Positions 8,991 through 18,746 are shown, numbered from the stretch's first letter. The stretch: DNA of 38,902 nucleotides from Candidatus Gastranaerophilales bacterium (GCA_944324385.1 CALUWD010000016.1:1-38902), one strand, 5' to 3'. Program-made: numbers and translations. The notes: generated from the sequence alone by a model not told the origin.

Positions 8991-10236
8991 GTAGCTCCTT
9001 AATGTAGTTTTCTATGTATTTAACACTAAATTCTGTTGCGCCTCGATTTTTTTCAAATACGCGAGAACAATTTTCCTTTATTTCTTCAAAGTATTCGTTA
9101 TCTGTTAAAAATTCTGATATTTTTTCCTCAAGCTCACTGTAGTTTTCTACAATAAAGGCACACTCTAAGTCGCACAAATTTTTATATATCCTTTTAAAGT
9201 TTTTGACGTTGGGACCTGAGATGACAGGTTTGTCCCAAATTGTTGCTTCTAGTGGATTGTGTCCTCCTGTTTTGTCAAAACTACCACATATTACGCAAAC
9301 ATCGCAAGCACTGTATACATTGCTTAATTCTCCAGTTGTATCCAGAATTATAACATCATTGTTGTCAAAAGTGGCGTTATTGCTTTTTTTGTCATATGCT
9401 ACATCGTTAAATTTTAATATTTTTTCTATGGAAGGAATTTTGCCAAGGTGCCTTGGCGCTATAATTAGTTTTAAATCCTCAACCTTTTGTTTTAAAGTCA
9501 GATAGGTTTTAATTAGCGGTTCGTTTTCATCACTGTGTGTTGAGCCAAAAATTAAGACCTTTTTGTCGAAAGTTTTAAACAAGAGCTTGTATTTGTATCT
9601 TAAAAAGTCATCAGGTTTTTCGATGTCAAACTTAATATTTCCTGATGTAGTTACTTTGTTTTCTGGCGCTCCTATTTCTACAAAGCGCTTAGCATCTTCG
9701 TAGGTCTGAGTCAAAATTGCGCTGTAATTGCAAAGAACTTTTCTAAAGAAGAAAGCAAGTTTTTTGTAGCTGTTAAATGTTCTTTCTGAAATTCTGCCAT
9801 TTACTATAAATAGTGGTATTGCAAGCTCTTTCATCCTTTGGGAAAATGTTGGCCAAATTTCTGTTTCTACCATTATGACAATTTCAGGGTTTATAGCTTT
9901 TACTGCGTTATCAACAGCCTTTTTTGTGTCGTAAGGAAAATAAGTTATCATTTTACATTTATCGGAAAGCTTATTTTTGGCAAGTTCTTGCCCTTGTGGG
10001 GTTGATGTTGTTAAAACTATATCGTTTTTAAAATTTAATTTATTTATCAGTGTTTGGGCAAGCATTACTTCGCCAACTGATACTGCATGTATCCATATTG
10101 TCCGATTAAGGAATCTAAAACCATAGTTGCCAAATTTTTCTTTTTCGCCGGCACAAACTTTTTTAGAAAATTTGCTCAAGAGTTTAATTATTAGTATGCC
10201 AATTGTTTCATACAAAAAACTATATATTTTTAACAT
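8977..10236 (-). CDS. waaA: 3-deoxy-D-manno-octulosonic acid (Kdo) transferase
   Basis: This is a GT30 glycosyltransferase that adds Kdo to lipid A on the cytoplasmic face of the inner membrane. The N-terminus has a hydrophobic anchor-like stretch (residues 1-21), and residues 49-56 are the family motif IHAVSVGE. The C-terminal nucleotide-sugar domain contains CGSFDKTGGHNPLEA followed by PVISGPN. Its 419 residues match the family length. The gene indicates an LPS-containing outer membrane. It overlaps the DUF4127 gene upstream by 17 bases and dapF downstream by 14 bases. Confidence 0.92.
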   Translation of the reverse strand: MLKIYSFLYETIGILIIKLLSKFSKKVCAGEKEKFGNYGFRFLNRTIWIHAVSVGEVMLAQTLINKLNFKNDIVLTTSTPQGQELAKNKLSDKCKMITYFPYDTKKAVDNAVKAINPEIVIMVETEIWPTFSQRMKELAIPLFIVNGRISERTFNSYKKLAFFFRKVLCNYSAILTQTYEDAKRFVEIGAPENKVTTSGNIKFDIEKPDDFLRYKYKLLFKTFDKKVLIFGSTHSDENEPLIKTYLTLKQKVEDLKLIIAPRHLGKIPSIEKILKFNDVAYDKKSNNATFDNNDVIILDTTGELSNVYSACDVCVICGSFDKTGGHNPLEATIWDKPVISGPNVKNFKRIYKNLCDLECAFIVENYSELEEKISEFLTDNEYFEEIKENCSRVFEKNRGATEFSVKYIENYIKELHENY

Positions 10237-11620
10237 AAATTTCTACCTCAAAACTCCTGTTCCATGGCAGGGAATAACTTACGTTATTATACTTAAAATC
10301 AAGATAATTTGCGATTTTGTTCTCAAATCTTTTCAAATCTTCACTTTTTTCTTCTAGTGCTTGAATAAAATTAGGTGCACTTTCTCTTACATATTTTCTA
10401 ATATTTGCTTGATATGCCCAATCGTCCAAAAGCCTTGTAAACATTAGTTTTTTAAATGCAAGTTCATTATAGGTATTATTTTTTTGCGCGCTATAATTAA
10501 CAATTGCACTTAAAATTGCACAGCCTATTGAGTTTGCGCTTGTATTGTATGCGCAAAAACCCACCAGATTTTTATCAATTTTATTTAAAAGTAATTGTTC
10601 AATAAGCCCGCAATCTGCGCCGTTTGCATTTGAAATATCCGCTATTAAATATTTTTTATCAGGGAAATTAATTTGTTTTGATAGCTTGTTTATTTCCTCT
10701 CCAAGCACATAATCACCTTGTTGTTGTTGAAAATTATTCACAACAAAAATTAAATCTGCATTTTTAGAAAACTTAAAATTCGCAAGTTTTAGTTGCCCTT
10801 CTGCGCAATTTTTAACACTAATATCTTCGTATTTTGAAATTTTATCTGTCGAATTTTCCCATATATACTGGATGTCTACCGTTAAATTGTCATTCAGTGC
10901 TCTTGCAATAAGGGTTAGAGGTATTTCATCCGCACCTGTTTTAACAAACGCGTTTAAATTTCTTTTTTTTATTTCTGATTCCAAATACTCTGCTTCTTCA
11001 ACATTTAAGCCGTATTGACCGGTGTCATCTTTTGAAAAAACAAGAGTATCAAGGGTTTTATCTTCTATCCAGTCTAAATATAATTTATTTATGTCAAAAT
11101 TTCTTTTTCTTGTGTCCAAATAATCATCCAAAATGTCTTGTGGAATTTGATTGTAAACACAATTGTAACTTTTTTCTTTTCTGGATTTGTGTTGGTAATA
11201 AGAAAATTCAAAAATTCTTTTGCCCCACTGCGCCCAGTACTCTTTTTCTTCTTCGTTAATATTATTGTTTGAAATGCGCATTATGCTTGAAAAAGCCAGA
11301 ACTTTTTTTGCTTTTTTCTTGATTATCTCTTTAAATTTTAATAGTCTTCCTTTTATCTGCTCATATGTTTCAGGACATCTTCTGGAGCTTACAAGCCCGC
11401 CATAAGCAATAGTATCAAGGGATATAACCAATGTGTCGACTTCTTCTAAGTTTTCAAGAAAATTGTAAATACCAACAATATTTGCTTGTTTTGTTAAACT
11501 GCCCAGTAAATTTCTCTCTGGCATGTAAAGTTTTATATTTTTGTCTTGTGCCAAAATGTCCTCTACAAGCGTGTAGCAGATTGGCCTGTTGTCAATTGGG
11601 ATAAGTGCTATTTTTTTCAT
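10220..11620 (-). CDS. DUF4127 family protein
   Basis: This 466-residue protein begins IALIPIDNRPICY and contains SLDTIAYGGLVSSRR, the two signatures by which I recognise DUF4127. Members have no established function as far as I know. There is no signal peptide or membrane segment, so it is probably cytosolic. It is the first gene of a run that continues with waaA and dapF through short overlaps, which hints at an envelope-related role, but this is inference from context only. The promoter at 11627-11656 places the likely transcription start almost on the ATG, so translation may be leaderless. Confidence 0.75.
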   Translation of the reverse strand: MKKIALIPIDNRPICYTLVEDILAQDKNIKLYMPERNLLGSLTKQANIVGIYNFLENLEEVDTLVISLDTIAYGGLVSSRRCPETYEQIKGRLLKFKEIIKKKAKKVLAFSSIMRISNNNINEEEKEYWAQWGKRIFEFSYYQHKSRKEKSYNCVYNQIPQDILDDYLDTRKRNFDINKLYLDWIEDKTLDTLVFSKDDTGQYGLNVEEAEYLESEIKKRNLNAFVKTGADEIPLTLIARALNDNLTVDIQYIWENSTDKISKYEDISVKNCAEGQLKLANFKFSKNADLIFVVNNFQQQQGDYVLGEEINKLSKQINFPDKKYLIADISNANGADCGLIEQLLLNKIDKNLVGFCAYNTSANSIGCAILSAIVNYSAQKNNTYNELAFKKLMFTRLLDDWAYQANIRKYVRESAPNFIQALEEKSEDLKRFENKIANYLDFKYNNVSYSLPWNRSFEVEIYVKNI

Positions 11621-11626
11621 AAAAAT

Positions 11627-11656
11627 ATTTTACATCATATTCTGTTTGATTTACAA
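11627..11656 (-). promoter_or_regulatory. Promoter of the DUF4127-waaA-dapF operon
   Basis: Reading the - strand, TTGTAA (11656-11651), an 18-base spacer and TAAAAT (11632-11627) form a reasonable sigma-70 promoter. The expected start of transcription, about 6-7 bases further on, coincides with the ATG at 11620. The murF start on the opposite strand is only 33 bases away, so this is a divergent control region. Confidence 0.5.
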
Positions 11657-11678
11657 TTATTACAAAAATTTGTTTTTT

Positions 11679-11682
11679 GGAG
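11679..11682 (+). promoter_or_regulatory. Shine-Dalgarno that fixes the murF TTG start
   Basis: GGAG lies six bases before TTG at 11689. This favours that TTG over the in-frame TTG at 11677, which overlaps the GGAG itself and has no ribosome-binding site of its own. Confidence 0.6.
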
Positions 11683-11688
11683 ATTACT

Positions 11689-13008
11689 TTGAAATTTAAG
11701 TTGGATGAGATTATAAACTGTACTGGTGCAAGGGTACTACATCAAAAAGATTTAACTGGTGAATTTGAAATTTCAACAGATACCAGAAAGCTTGAAAAAG
11801 GCAACATTTACTTGCCCTTGCGCGGTGAAAATTATGACGGACATAATTTTATAGATAAGGCACTTGAAATCGGTGCTAGGGGTTATTTCACGCAAGATAA
11901 ATTCAAAGTTAATAAAAATGCTGACTTTGTGCTTCATGTTGAAAATTCGCTTGTTGCTTATCTAAAATTAGCAAATTACATTAGAAATAAAATTAACCCA
12001 AAGGTTATAGCTATTACTGGTTCATCAGGTAAAACTACAACAAAAGAAATGCTCTTTAGTGTTTTATCGACAACGTATAAGACTCATAAAACTTATCTAA
12101 ACCATAACAATGAGATTGGACTTTGCCAGACATTTTTTACAATGCCAGACGACTGCGAGGCAGTTGTTGTTGAGATGGGTATGAGAAATCTTGGCGAAAT
12201 TGAGCTTTTATCAAGCTACTGCAAGCCTGATGTTGGTATTATTACAAATATTGGTTCAGCCCATGTTGAAAGATTGGGTAATTTAAAAAATATTGCAATA
12301 GCAAAATGTGAAATAGCTGCAGGACTTAAGAAAGACGGTGTATTTATAAGTCCAAATTCCACTAAAATTAAAGACAATTTGAATTACGACGGCGAAAAAA
12401 TATTCACTGATTTTAATGATGTTTCAAATGTTAAAATAAGCGTGTCGCATTCAGAGTTTACTTATCAAAACACTGACTATACCTTGAGCGTAGAGGGGGA
12501 TTATAATATTGAAAATGCTCTTTTGGTAATTGAGGCTGCAAAAAAATTAAATATTTCAACTAAAAATATTCAAAAGGGTTTATTTGATTACAAACCAATT
12601 GAAAAACGCTGGGAAGTTAGCGAAATAAAGGGCTTAACTTTTATTAATGACAGTTACAATGCAAATCCTGAGTCTATGAAAGCGGTTTTAAAAACTTTTT
12701 TATCTGTTTATAAACCTCCACTTGTGTTGGTTTTAGGTAATATGGGTGAACTTGGTAAGGATGAAATTGCATATCATAAGGAAATTGGCGAGTTCTTATG
12801 CTCTTATGATAATGTAAAACTTCTGACTGTGGGTAATTTGGCAAAATATATACTTAGAAATTCCACTCTTGAAGGTGTTGAGTTTGAAACAAATTTTGAA
12901 TGCGCAAAATATATTTTGGATAATATCGAAAAAGGCACTACAATATTGCTTAAGGCGTCGCGTGCGATGAAGTTTGAAGAAATAATTGAAATGGTGGGCA
13001 GATTATGA
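11689..13008 (+). CDS. murF: UDP-MurNAc-tripeptide:D-Ala-D-Ala ligase MurF
   Basis: This enzyme adds D-Ala-D-Ala to the UDP-MurNAc-tripeptide in the cytoplasm. The start chosen is TTG at 11689, which gives MKFKLDEIINCTGA, a typical MurF N-terminus. Residues 111-118 are the P-loop GSSGKTTT. NNEIGL, EMGMRNLGEI and TNIGSAHVE are central-domain Mur ligase motifs, and FINDSYNANPESM marks the C-terminal ligand-binding domain. The length of about 440 residues is normal. It opens the + strand cell-wall cluster and overlaps mraY by four bases. Confidence 0.93.
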   Translation: MKFKLDEIINCTGARVLHQKDLTGEFEISTDTRKLEKGNIYLPLRGENYDGHNFIDKALEIGARGYFTQDKFKVNKNADFVLHVENSLVAYLKLANYIRNKINPKVIAITGSSGKTTTKEMLFSVLSTTYKTHKTYLNHNNEIGLCQTFFTMPDDCEAVVVEMGMRNLGEIELLSSYCKPDVGIITNIGSAHVERLGNLKNIAIAKCEIAAGLKKDGVFISPNSTKIKDNLNYDGEKIFTDFNDVSNVKISVSHSEFTYQNTDYTLSVEGDYNIENALLVIEAAKKLNISTKNIQKGLFDYKPIEKRWEVSEIKGLTFINDSYNANPESMKAVLKTFLSVYKPPLVLVLGNMGELGKDEIAYHKEIGEFLCSYDNVKLLTVGNLAKYILRNSTLEGVEFETNFECAKYILDNIEKGTTILLKASRAMKFEEIIEMVGRL

Positions 13009-13979
13009 TAATGATGAGTGTTGCAGCATTAATAGCACTTGTTCTAGCACTTTTGCTTGGTGTACCTTACCTTGCGTTTATGAAAAAGAAAATGTACGGA
13101 CAGTATATAAGGGAAGAAGTTGCACAGCTGCACGCACAAAAAAATAAAACCCCAACTACAGGTGGAGTGTTTTTGGTTTTATCAATACTTGCCGCCTCTT
13201 TGATTACCCTTTTTATGGCGCAAGAAACAACAACAGGCGCGCTGATTGTGCTTATGACCCTTATATTTTATACCTTTACAGGTTTTGAAGATGATATAAA
13301 AAAAATTAAAGCACATCAAAATATGGGTCTATCAGCTAGAGGTAAATTGCTTTTGCAAATCGCAGTTTCTATGTTGCCGGCATTTTATTTGATTTTTTCA
13401 GGTAAAACAGAGGTTAATTTTTTAAACTTTTCTATTGATTTAGGCTGGTTTTACCCTTTATTTGCAGTATTTATGATTGTAGGTTCTTCAAATGCTCTTA
13501 ATTTAACAGATGGTCTAGATGGCCTTGCGGCAAGTTGCTCTGTCTTTGCCTTTGGTGCATGTGCAATAATATGTAAATTAAATGGTTATACAGACCTTGC
13601 AATTATTTCAGCAGCGACGTCTGCTGCTTGTCTTGGATTCTTGTATTTTAATAAAAATCCTGCAAAAATATTTATGGGGGACACAGGCTCTTTAGCACTT
13701 GGCGGATTGCTTGCAACAATTGCTATTATGGGTAAATTTGAGCTTTGGTTAATACCTATAGGTATCTTATTTATTTGTGAAACCCTATCAGTTATGATAC
13801 AGGTAACGAGTTTTCGCCTGACAGGCAAAAGGGTGTTCAAAATGAGTCCTATTCATCACCATTTTGAACTTTCTGGCTGGGGTGAGAAAAAAATTGTTTT
13901 TGTTTTTGCTTTAATAAGCGCATTGGGTGGCTTATTGGCAATTGCAGGTTTTATTGCGCAGAAAATGTTTGGGAATTAG
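13005..13979 (+). CDS. mraY: Phospho-MurNAc-pentapeptide transferase MraY
   Basis: This integral membrane enzyme makes lipid I from UDP-MurNAc-pentapeptide and undecaprenyl phosphate. It shows the family motifs KTPTTGG, NALNLTDGLDGLA (Asp169 and Asp172), FMGDTGSLALGG and the SPIHHHFEL histidine loop (His284-286). It has about ten hydrophobic segments over 324 residues. The start ATG overlaps the murF stop. ATG codons at 13011 and 13014 are possible alternatives. murD follows three bases after the stop. Confidence 0.95.
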   Translation: MIMMSVAALIALVLALLLGVPYLAFMKKKMYGQYIREEVAQLHAQKNKTPTTGGVFLVLSILAASLITLFMAQETTTGALIVLMTLIFYTFTGFEDDIKKIKAHQNMGLSARGKLLLQIAVSMLPAFYLIFSGKTEVNFLNFSIDLGWFYPLFAVFMIVGSSNALNLTDGLDGLAASCSVFAFGACAIICKLNGYTDLAIISAATSAACLGFLYFNKNPAKIFMGDTGSLALGGLLATIAIMGKFELWLIPIGILFICETLSVMIQVTSFRLTGKRVFKMSPIHHHFELSGWGEKKIVFVFALISALGGLLAIAGFIAQKMFGN

Positions 13980-13982
13980 GCT

Positions 13983-15344
13983 ATGAGAAAGAAAGCTTTA
14001 GTAATTGGTTTTTCTGTTACCGGTGTTGCTGCCGCACGCTATTTAAGTGATGAGTATGATGTTTATTTAACTGAGGGTAATCCTAAAAAAGAGGAAGACG
14101 CCCAGAAAATAAAAGAACTTGAGGAAATTGGTGTAAAGCTTGAATTTGGCTCTCATAGTGATGATTTTATACAGAATGCCGATTTTGCCATAATAAGCCC
14201 ATCTATACCGCGCGATGCTGAAATTTTGCGCAGGTTGGATGAAAAAAATATTGAATATTTTTCAGATTTAGAATATGTGTTTAGATTAACTAGAAATCAA
14301 ACTAAACCAAAAATGCTTGTTATTACAGGTACAAATGGAAAAACGACAACAACACTTTTGATGTCACATATATTTTCGCAAAAATTTAAAGCGCCCTCAT
14401 GTGGAAATGTTGGGACTTCGCCTTTTGATTGCCTAAAAGAAAATCCAGATTATTTAATTGCAGAGGCAAGTTCATATCAGCTTAATTACTCAAAAGAGCT
14501 TGCTCCGCAAATTGCTATATTTACAAATCTTACTCCTGACCATTTGGCTTGGCATGGGGGGCTGGAAGGGTATTTTGAGGCTAAAGCTTCTATATTTAAA
14601 AGGATGGGCGAAAATTCCCATGCGGTTTTGAATTTTGACGATGAAAAAGTGAAAAAACTTGCTAATGACTTAAAATGCAATGCGCACTTTTTTGCACTAG
14701 AAAAGTCTGAATTAGCTGATACAGCTGGAAATTGCTATATTGATAATGGCGCAATTTATTATGGTGAAGAAAAAATAATTGATAAAAATGATGTGCCGAT
14801 TGTTGGAAATCATAATTTACAAAATGTTATGTGCTGTATCATTGCGGCAAAAATCGAAGGAATTGATACAAAAGTAATTTCAGATGGGATAAAATCGTTT
14901 AAAGCCCCTGCCCACAGGTGCGAGCTTATTAGAGTCCTTGATGACACTGCTTATTACAATGATTCAAAGGCAACAAATCCTGAAGCATCTATTGTTGCTA
15001 TAAACTCTTTTGAAGGTAAAAAAGTTGTCTTAATAGCAGGTGGTAGAGATAAAAACACATCTTTGGATGAGTTTATAAAATCAGTGAAAAATAGAATTTC
15101 AAAAGTTGTTTTGATAGGAGAGGCAACAAAAAGATTTATGGAAGAATTGTATAATAGTGGTTATACAAACATAGTTCATGCGCAATCACTCGAAGAAGCT
15201 ATTGATTTAGCCAGTCTAGATAAGCCGGATGCGGTTTTGTTATCTCCGGCTTGTGCAAGCTTTGACATGTTTAAAAATTACGAGGAAAGAGGGGAGGCCT
15301 TTAGACGCTATGTCCTATCAAAGAAACAACTCGTATCACGATAG
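13983..15344 (+). CDS. murD: UDP-MurNAc-L-alanine:D-glutamate ligase MurD
   Basis: This cytosolic Mur ligase adds D-glutamate. The Rossmann-like N-terminus VIGFSVTGVAAA is followed by the ATP loop GTNGKTTT at residues 116-123, the EASSYQL motif, and NLTPDHLAWH. YNDSKATNPEA and LIAGGRDKN are C-terminal domain motifs specific enough to separate MurD from MurC, MurE and MurF. Its 453 residues are normal. The 3' end overlaps the ftsW start by 35 bases. Confidence 0.95.
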   Translation: MRKKALVIGFSVTGVAAARYLSDEYDVYLTEGNPKKEEDAQKIKELEEIGVKLEFGSHSDDFIQNADFAIISPSIPRDAEILRRLDEKNIEYFSDLEYVFRLTRNQTKPKMLVITGTNGKTTTTLLMSHIFSQKFKAPSCGNVGTSPFDCLKENPDYLIAEASSYQLNYSKELAPQIAIFTNLTPDHLAWHGGLEGYFEAKASIFKRMGENSHAVLNFDDEKVKKLANDLKCNAHFFALEKSELADTAGNCYIDNGAIYYGEEKIIDKNDVPIVGNHNLQNVMCCIIAAKIEGIDTKVISDGIKSFKAPAHRCELIRVLDDTAYYNDSKATNPEASIVAINSFEGKKVVLIAGGRDKNTSLDEFIKSVKNRISKVVLIGEATKRFMEELYNSGYTNIVHAQSLEEAIDLASLDKPDAVLLSPACASFDMFKNYEERGEAFRRYVLSKKQLVSR

Positions 15345-16467
15345 AGAATCAGGCAATAATTACATAATTTCTCAACCAGACAGCACCCTTATTACAGTTG
15401 TTGTATTTTTGGTTGTAATTGGGATAATGGCCATTTTTTCTGCAGGCTCTCCGCGCGCAATAGCAAATGGTGACAATCCACTTGTGTTTACTATAAAACA
15501 AATGGCATGGTTAATAGCAGGAATTGGTGCAGCATCATTCTTTTCAAAATATGACTATAAAAATTTAAAAGTGTGGGCAATCCCAGCGTGCGCATTGGTT
15601 CTTGTTTTGCTTTTAATGGTACAGTTTTCGCCATTAGGGTTAATGGTAAATGAAGCAAAAAGATGGCTTGCAATAGGCCCTTTGCAGTTTCAGCCTTCTG
15701 AACTTGCAAAGCCTGCTGTTGTTCTTGCTTTTGCGTCACTGTTTTCAAGCAACGTAAATATTTTAGATGAGAGAAAAATTCCGTTTTATGTTCTTTTTGC
15801 TGCAATGCTGTTTTTGATTTTTAAACAACCAAATTTATCAATGGTAATTTTGCTATGTATGACAAGTGTTTCAATGTATTTTGCAGCAGGCGGCAGGGTA
15901 AAAACAATCATAGCGGCGTTTGCATGTGCCGCTCTTGCGCTACCACCTTTGTTTTTGGGCTATCAAAAGCAAAGAATACTTGTGTGGCTTGACCCACAAA
16001 AAGATCCTCATAACGCTGGATATAATATTATACAATCTCTTGTTGCATTTGCAGGTGGTGGGTTTTTTGGGGTTGGCTTTGGTAACTCTAAGCAAAAGCT
16101 TTCTTGGCTTCCCGAGGGGCACACAGACTTTATTTTTGCGGTAATTGCAGAAGAATTTGGTTTTTTGGGTTGCTTTTTTATAATCTGCCTTTTTGCAATG
16201 TTTGCTTATCATGGCTTTATAGCTGCAAAGCGCTGTCCTGACATGTTTGGAAAATTGCTTGCAGTTGGCATTACTTTTTCAATATGTTTTCAAGCTTTAA
16301 TGAATATATCTGTTGCAAGTTCATTTTTACCAGCAACAGGCATTCCTTTGCCTTTTATAAGTTATGGCGGTTCATCTTTGTTTGTTTCTCTTTGCATGTT
16401 TGGTGTATTGTTAAATATATCCAAAAAAAGAGTTCAGAGGATTAAACCGTATGTGCAGCAATATTAA
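15310..16467 (+). CDS. ftsW: SEDS lipid II polymerase FtsW
   Basis: This is a polytopic SEDS protein (about ten membrane segments, 385 residues) that polymerises septal peptidoglycan. KRWLAIGPLQFQPSELAK (ending near residue 134) and PFISYGGSSL near residue 348 are SEDS motifs. I choose the ATG at 15310, preceded by GGGGAGG at 15291-15297. The longer frame from 15229 would only add residues encoded inside murD. Its position between murD and murG identifies it as FtsW rather than RodA. It overlaps murG by 17 bases. Confidence 0.9.
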   Translation: MSYQRNNSYHDRESGNNYIISQPDSTLITVVVFLVVIGIMAIFSAGSPRAIANGDNPLVFTIKQMAWLIAGIGAASFFSKYDYKNLKVWAIPACALVLVLLLMVQFSPLGLMVNEAKRWLAIGPLQFQPSELAKPAVVLAFASLFSSNVNILDERKIPFYVLFAAMLFLIFKQPNLSMVILLCMTSVSMYFAAGGRVKTIIAAFACAALALPPLFLGYQKQRILVWLDPQKDPHNAGYNIIQSLVAFAGGGFFGVGFGNSKQKLSWLPEGHTDFIFAVIAEEFGFLGCFFIICLFAMFAYHGFIAAKRCPDMFGKLLAVGITFSICFQALMNISVASSFLPATGIPLPFISYGGSSLFVSLCMFGVLLNISKKRVQRIKPYVQQY

Positions 16468-17569
16468 ATATTTTATAACAGGAGGCGGAACAGGCGGGCA
16501 TATTTACCCTGCAATGGCTGTTATAGATGAGCTTGCTAAGTCAGGCGTCAACAAAAAAGATATTTTTTATATAGGAAATAAAAATAATTTAGAATACCAA
16601 ATTGCCACAAGTAAGGATTTAAATTTTTTGTCTTACAATGTTTCAGGCATGCCAAGAAAAATTTCCTTTAAATTATTCTTATTTTTTATAAAACTTGTTG
16701 CAGCTATATTTTGGGCATTTTATTATGCGCTAAAATATAAGCCTGATGTTGTTTTTGCAACAGGCGGTTATGTTTGCGCTCCAATTTTAACCGTCGCTAA
16801 GATTTTAAAAATACCTTATGTATTGCATGATTGTGATGCTCACCCTGGTATTGTTTCAAGGCTTTTTTCATCAGGCGCAAGGTCAATTTCGCTTGCATTT
16901 GAAAGTGCAAAAGAATATACAAAATGCAAGGATTTTCATTGTCTTGGGAATCCCATTAGGGAAGATTTTGAAACTCTTTCAAAAGATGAGGCGAGAAAAA
17001 TCTTGCATATAGAAAAAGATTTTACAATATTAATCATGGGTGGTTCATCGGGTGCTAAAAAGATTAACGAAGCAGCTTTTGGAGTTGTTGAGAAGTTTAA
17101 AAATAATAAAGATGTTCAAATAATTTGGCAAACAGGTAAGAAAAATTTTGATGAAGTTAAAAATAAACTTGTGCAAATTCCTGATAATTTAATTTTGCGG
17201 CCATATTTTGAGAATATGGCAATACCTCTTGTAGCGTCAGACGTTGCTGTTTCGCGTGCAGGGTCTTTGTCTTTGTCTGAATTATGTGCTGCAGGGTTGC
17301 CCTCAATACTTGTGCCATACCCCTATGCTGCAGCAGATCATCAAAGAATAAATGCAAAAAAAATGTGTGAACTCGGCGCGTCTTTGTATTTAGATGACAA
17401 TGATTGTAATGCGCAAAGTCTTTTAGAAAAACTTTTAGAATTAATTTCAGATAAAGGAAAATTATCTAAACTTGCAAAATGTGCAAAAGATAATGCTAAA
17501 TACGGTGCTGCAAAAGAAATTGTCGGATTAATTAAAAAGGCTGCTGAGGGTAAAAATGCAAAGTGCTGA
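16451..17569 (+). CDS. murG: Lipid II synthase MurG
   Basis: This is a GT28 glycosyltransferase that adds GlcNAc to lipid I on the inner face of the cytoplasmic membrane. The GGGTGGH loop at residues 11-17 and the FATGGYVCAPI segment lie in the N-terminal domain. MGGSSGA and SRAGSLSLSEL, followed by ILVPYPYAAADHQ, form the UDP-GlcNAc site. Its 372 residues are typical. It sits inside the operon with ftsW overlapping upstream and folC overlapping its last 14 bases. Confidence 0.95.
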   Translation: MCSNIKYFITGGGTGGHIYPAMAVIDELAKSGVNKKDIFYIGNKNNLEYQIATSKDLNFLSYNVSGMPRKISFKLFLFFIKLVAAIFWAFYYALKYKPDVVFATGGYVCAPILTVAKILKIPYVLHDCDAHPGIVSRLFSSGARSISLAFESAKEYTKCKDFHCLGNPIREDFETLSKDEARKILHIEKDFTILIMGGSSGAKKINEAAFGVVEKFKNNKDVQIIWQTGKKNFDEVKNKLVQIPDNLILRPYFENMAIPLVASDVAVSRAGSLSLSELCAAGLPSILVPYPYAAADHQRINAKKMCELGASLYLDDNDCNAQSLLEKLLELISDKGKLSKLAKCAKDNAKYGAAKEIVGLIKKAAEGKNAKC

Positions 17570-18746
17570 GAGTATTTTAACCTCAAAAAATAAATTTCAT
17601 ATTAATTTAGGGCTTGCTCGTACTCTTGAGGCGCTTGAAAAACTGGGTAATCCTCAAAATGATATTAATTTTATCCATGTTGCAGGTACTAATGGTAAGG
17701 GGTCAGTCTGCGCGCTGTTAAATGAAATTTTATGTACTCATTTTTTAAATACAGACGTAAAAATCGGACTTTTTACAAGCCCTCATTTGTTTTCTTACTG
17801 TGAGCGCATTAAGATTAACAATGAAAATATTTCTCAAGATGAGCTTGATAAATATATAAAAATTGCCTCAGACTCTCAAGATGAACTTACAGAGTTTGAA
17901 ATTTTAACTGTTGCTGCTTTTTTGTATTTCAAGGACAAAAATGTAAAATATGTTGTGCTGGAAGTGGGTCTTGGCGGAAAGTTTGACTCTACAAATGTGA
18001 TTAAAAATACGCTTTGCAGCGTTATTACAACTATTGATTATGATCACACTGCGCGTTTAGGTAATACAATTGAAGAAATTGCGTATCAAAAAGCTGGTAT
18101 TATAAAGCAAAATTGCCCTGTGGTTATAGGTTGTGACAATTTAGGTCTGAATATTGTAAAAAAATATGCAAGTGAATTTAATGCCCCTTTGTACGAGGTT
18201 AAAAGCCTTGTAAAACCAAGCTTTTCTACTATTTCAATTAATAATAAAGAGTATGACTTTTCGCTTTTGGGTGATTATCAAACCAAAAATCTTGCCCTTG
18301 TGCTTGAAACTCTAAAGAGTTTGCCTTTTAAAGTGAGTGAGGAAACTTTAAAAATGGCTCTTAAAAATGTAAGGTGGAAGTTCCGACTTGAATATGACAA
18401 GGAAAAAAAGCTTTTAATTGATGGCGCACACAATCCTTCCGGAATAAAGGCCTTAAGGGAATTTTTGGATAAATATTTTCCAGATGATAAAAAAACTTTT
18501 ATCTTTGGCTGTCTTAATAATAAAGATTATGAAAATATGTTAAATGAGCTTATTTTGCCTGATGATGAGTTTTATTTTTATGAATTTGATTACCCTAATG
18601 CCCTTAAATTTGAGCAATTGCCAGATAAAATTAAAGTCAGGGCAAAAAAGATTTTGAACCCTTTTGAGATTTTAGAAAGCAGAAAAAATTTAAAAATAGT
18701 GTGCGGTTCACTATATATGCTTGGTAGGTTATTTGATCCCTGTTGA
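17556..18746 (+). CDS. folC: Folylpolyglutamate / dihydrofolate synthase FolC
   Basis: This is a Mur-ligase-fold enzyme that adds glutamate to folates, and in many bacteria also to dihydropteroate. HVAGTNGKGS at residues 41-50 is the P-loop, LEVGLGGKFDSTN is the metal/omega-loop region, and LIDGAHNPSG is in the C-terminal domain. At 396 residues it is slightly short of the usual 420 or so. It is joined to the murG end of the cell-wall cluster by a 14-base overlap, where murC or murB is common in other bacteria. Its 3' end overlaps the convergent dut gene by 18 bases, and I see no terminator between them. Confidence 0.9.
   Translation: MQSAESILTSKNKFHINLGLARTLEALEKLGNPQNDINFIHVAGTNGKGSVCALLNEILCTHFLNTDVKIGLFTSPHLFSYCERIKINNENISQDELDKYIKIASDSQDELTEFEILTVAAFLYFKDKNVKYVVLEVGLGGKFDSTNVIKNTLCSVITTIDYDHTARLGNTIEEIAYQKAGIIKQNCPVVIGCDNLGLNIVKKYASEFNAPLYEVKSLVKPSFSTISINNKEYDFSLLGDYQTKNLALVLETLKSLPFKVSEETLKMALKNVRWKFRLEYDKEKKLLIDGAHNPSGIKALREFLDKYFPDDKKTFIFGCLNNKDYENMLNELILPDDEFYFYEFDYPNALKFEQLPDKIKVRAKKILNPFEILESRKNLKIVCGSLYMLGRLFDPC

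Noticed and set aside
15229..15309. Longer N-terminus for FtsW
   Set aside because: It lies inside murD. The ATG at 15310 is preceded by GGGGAGG.
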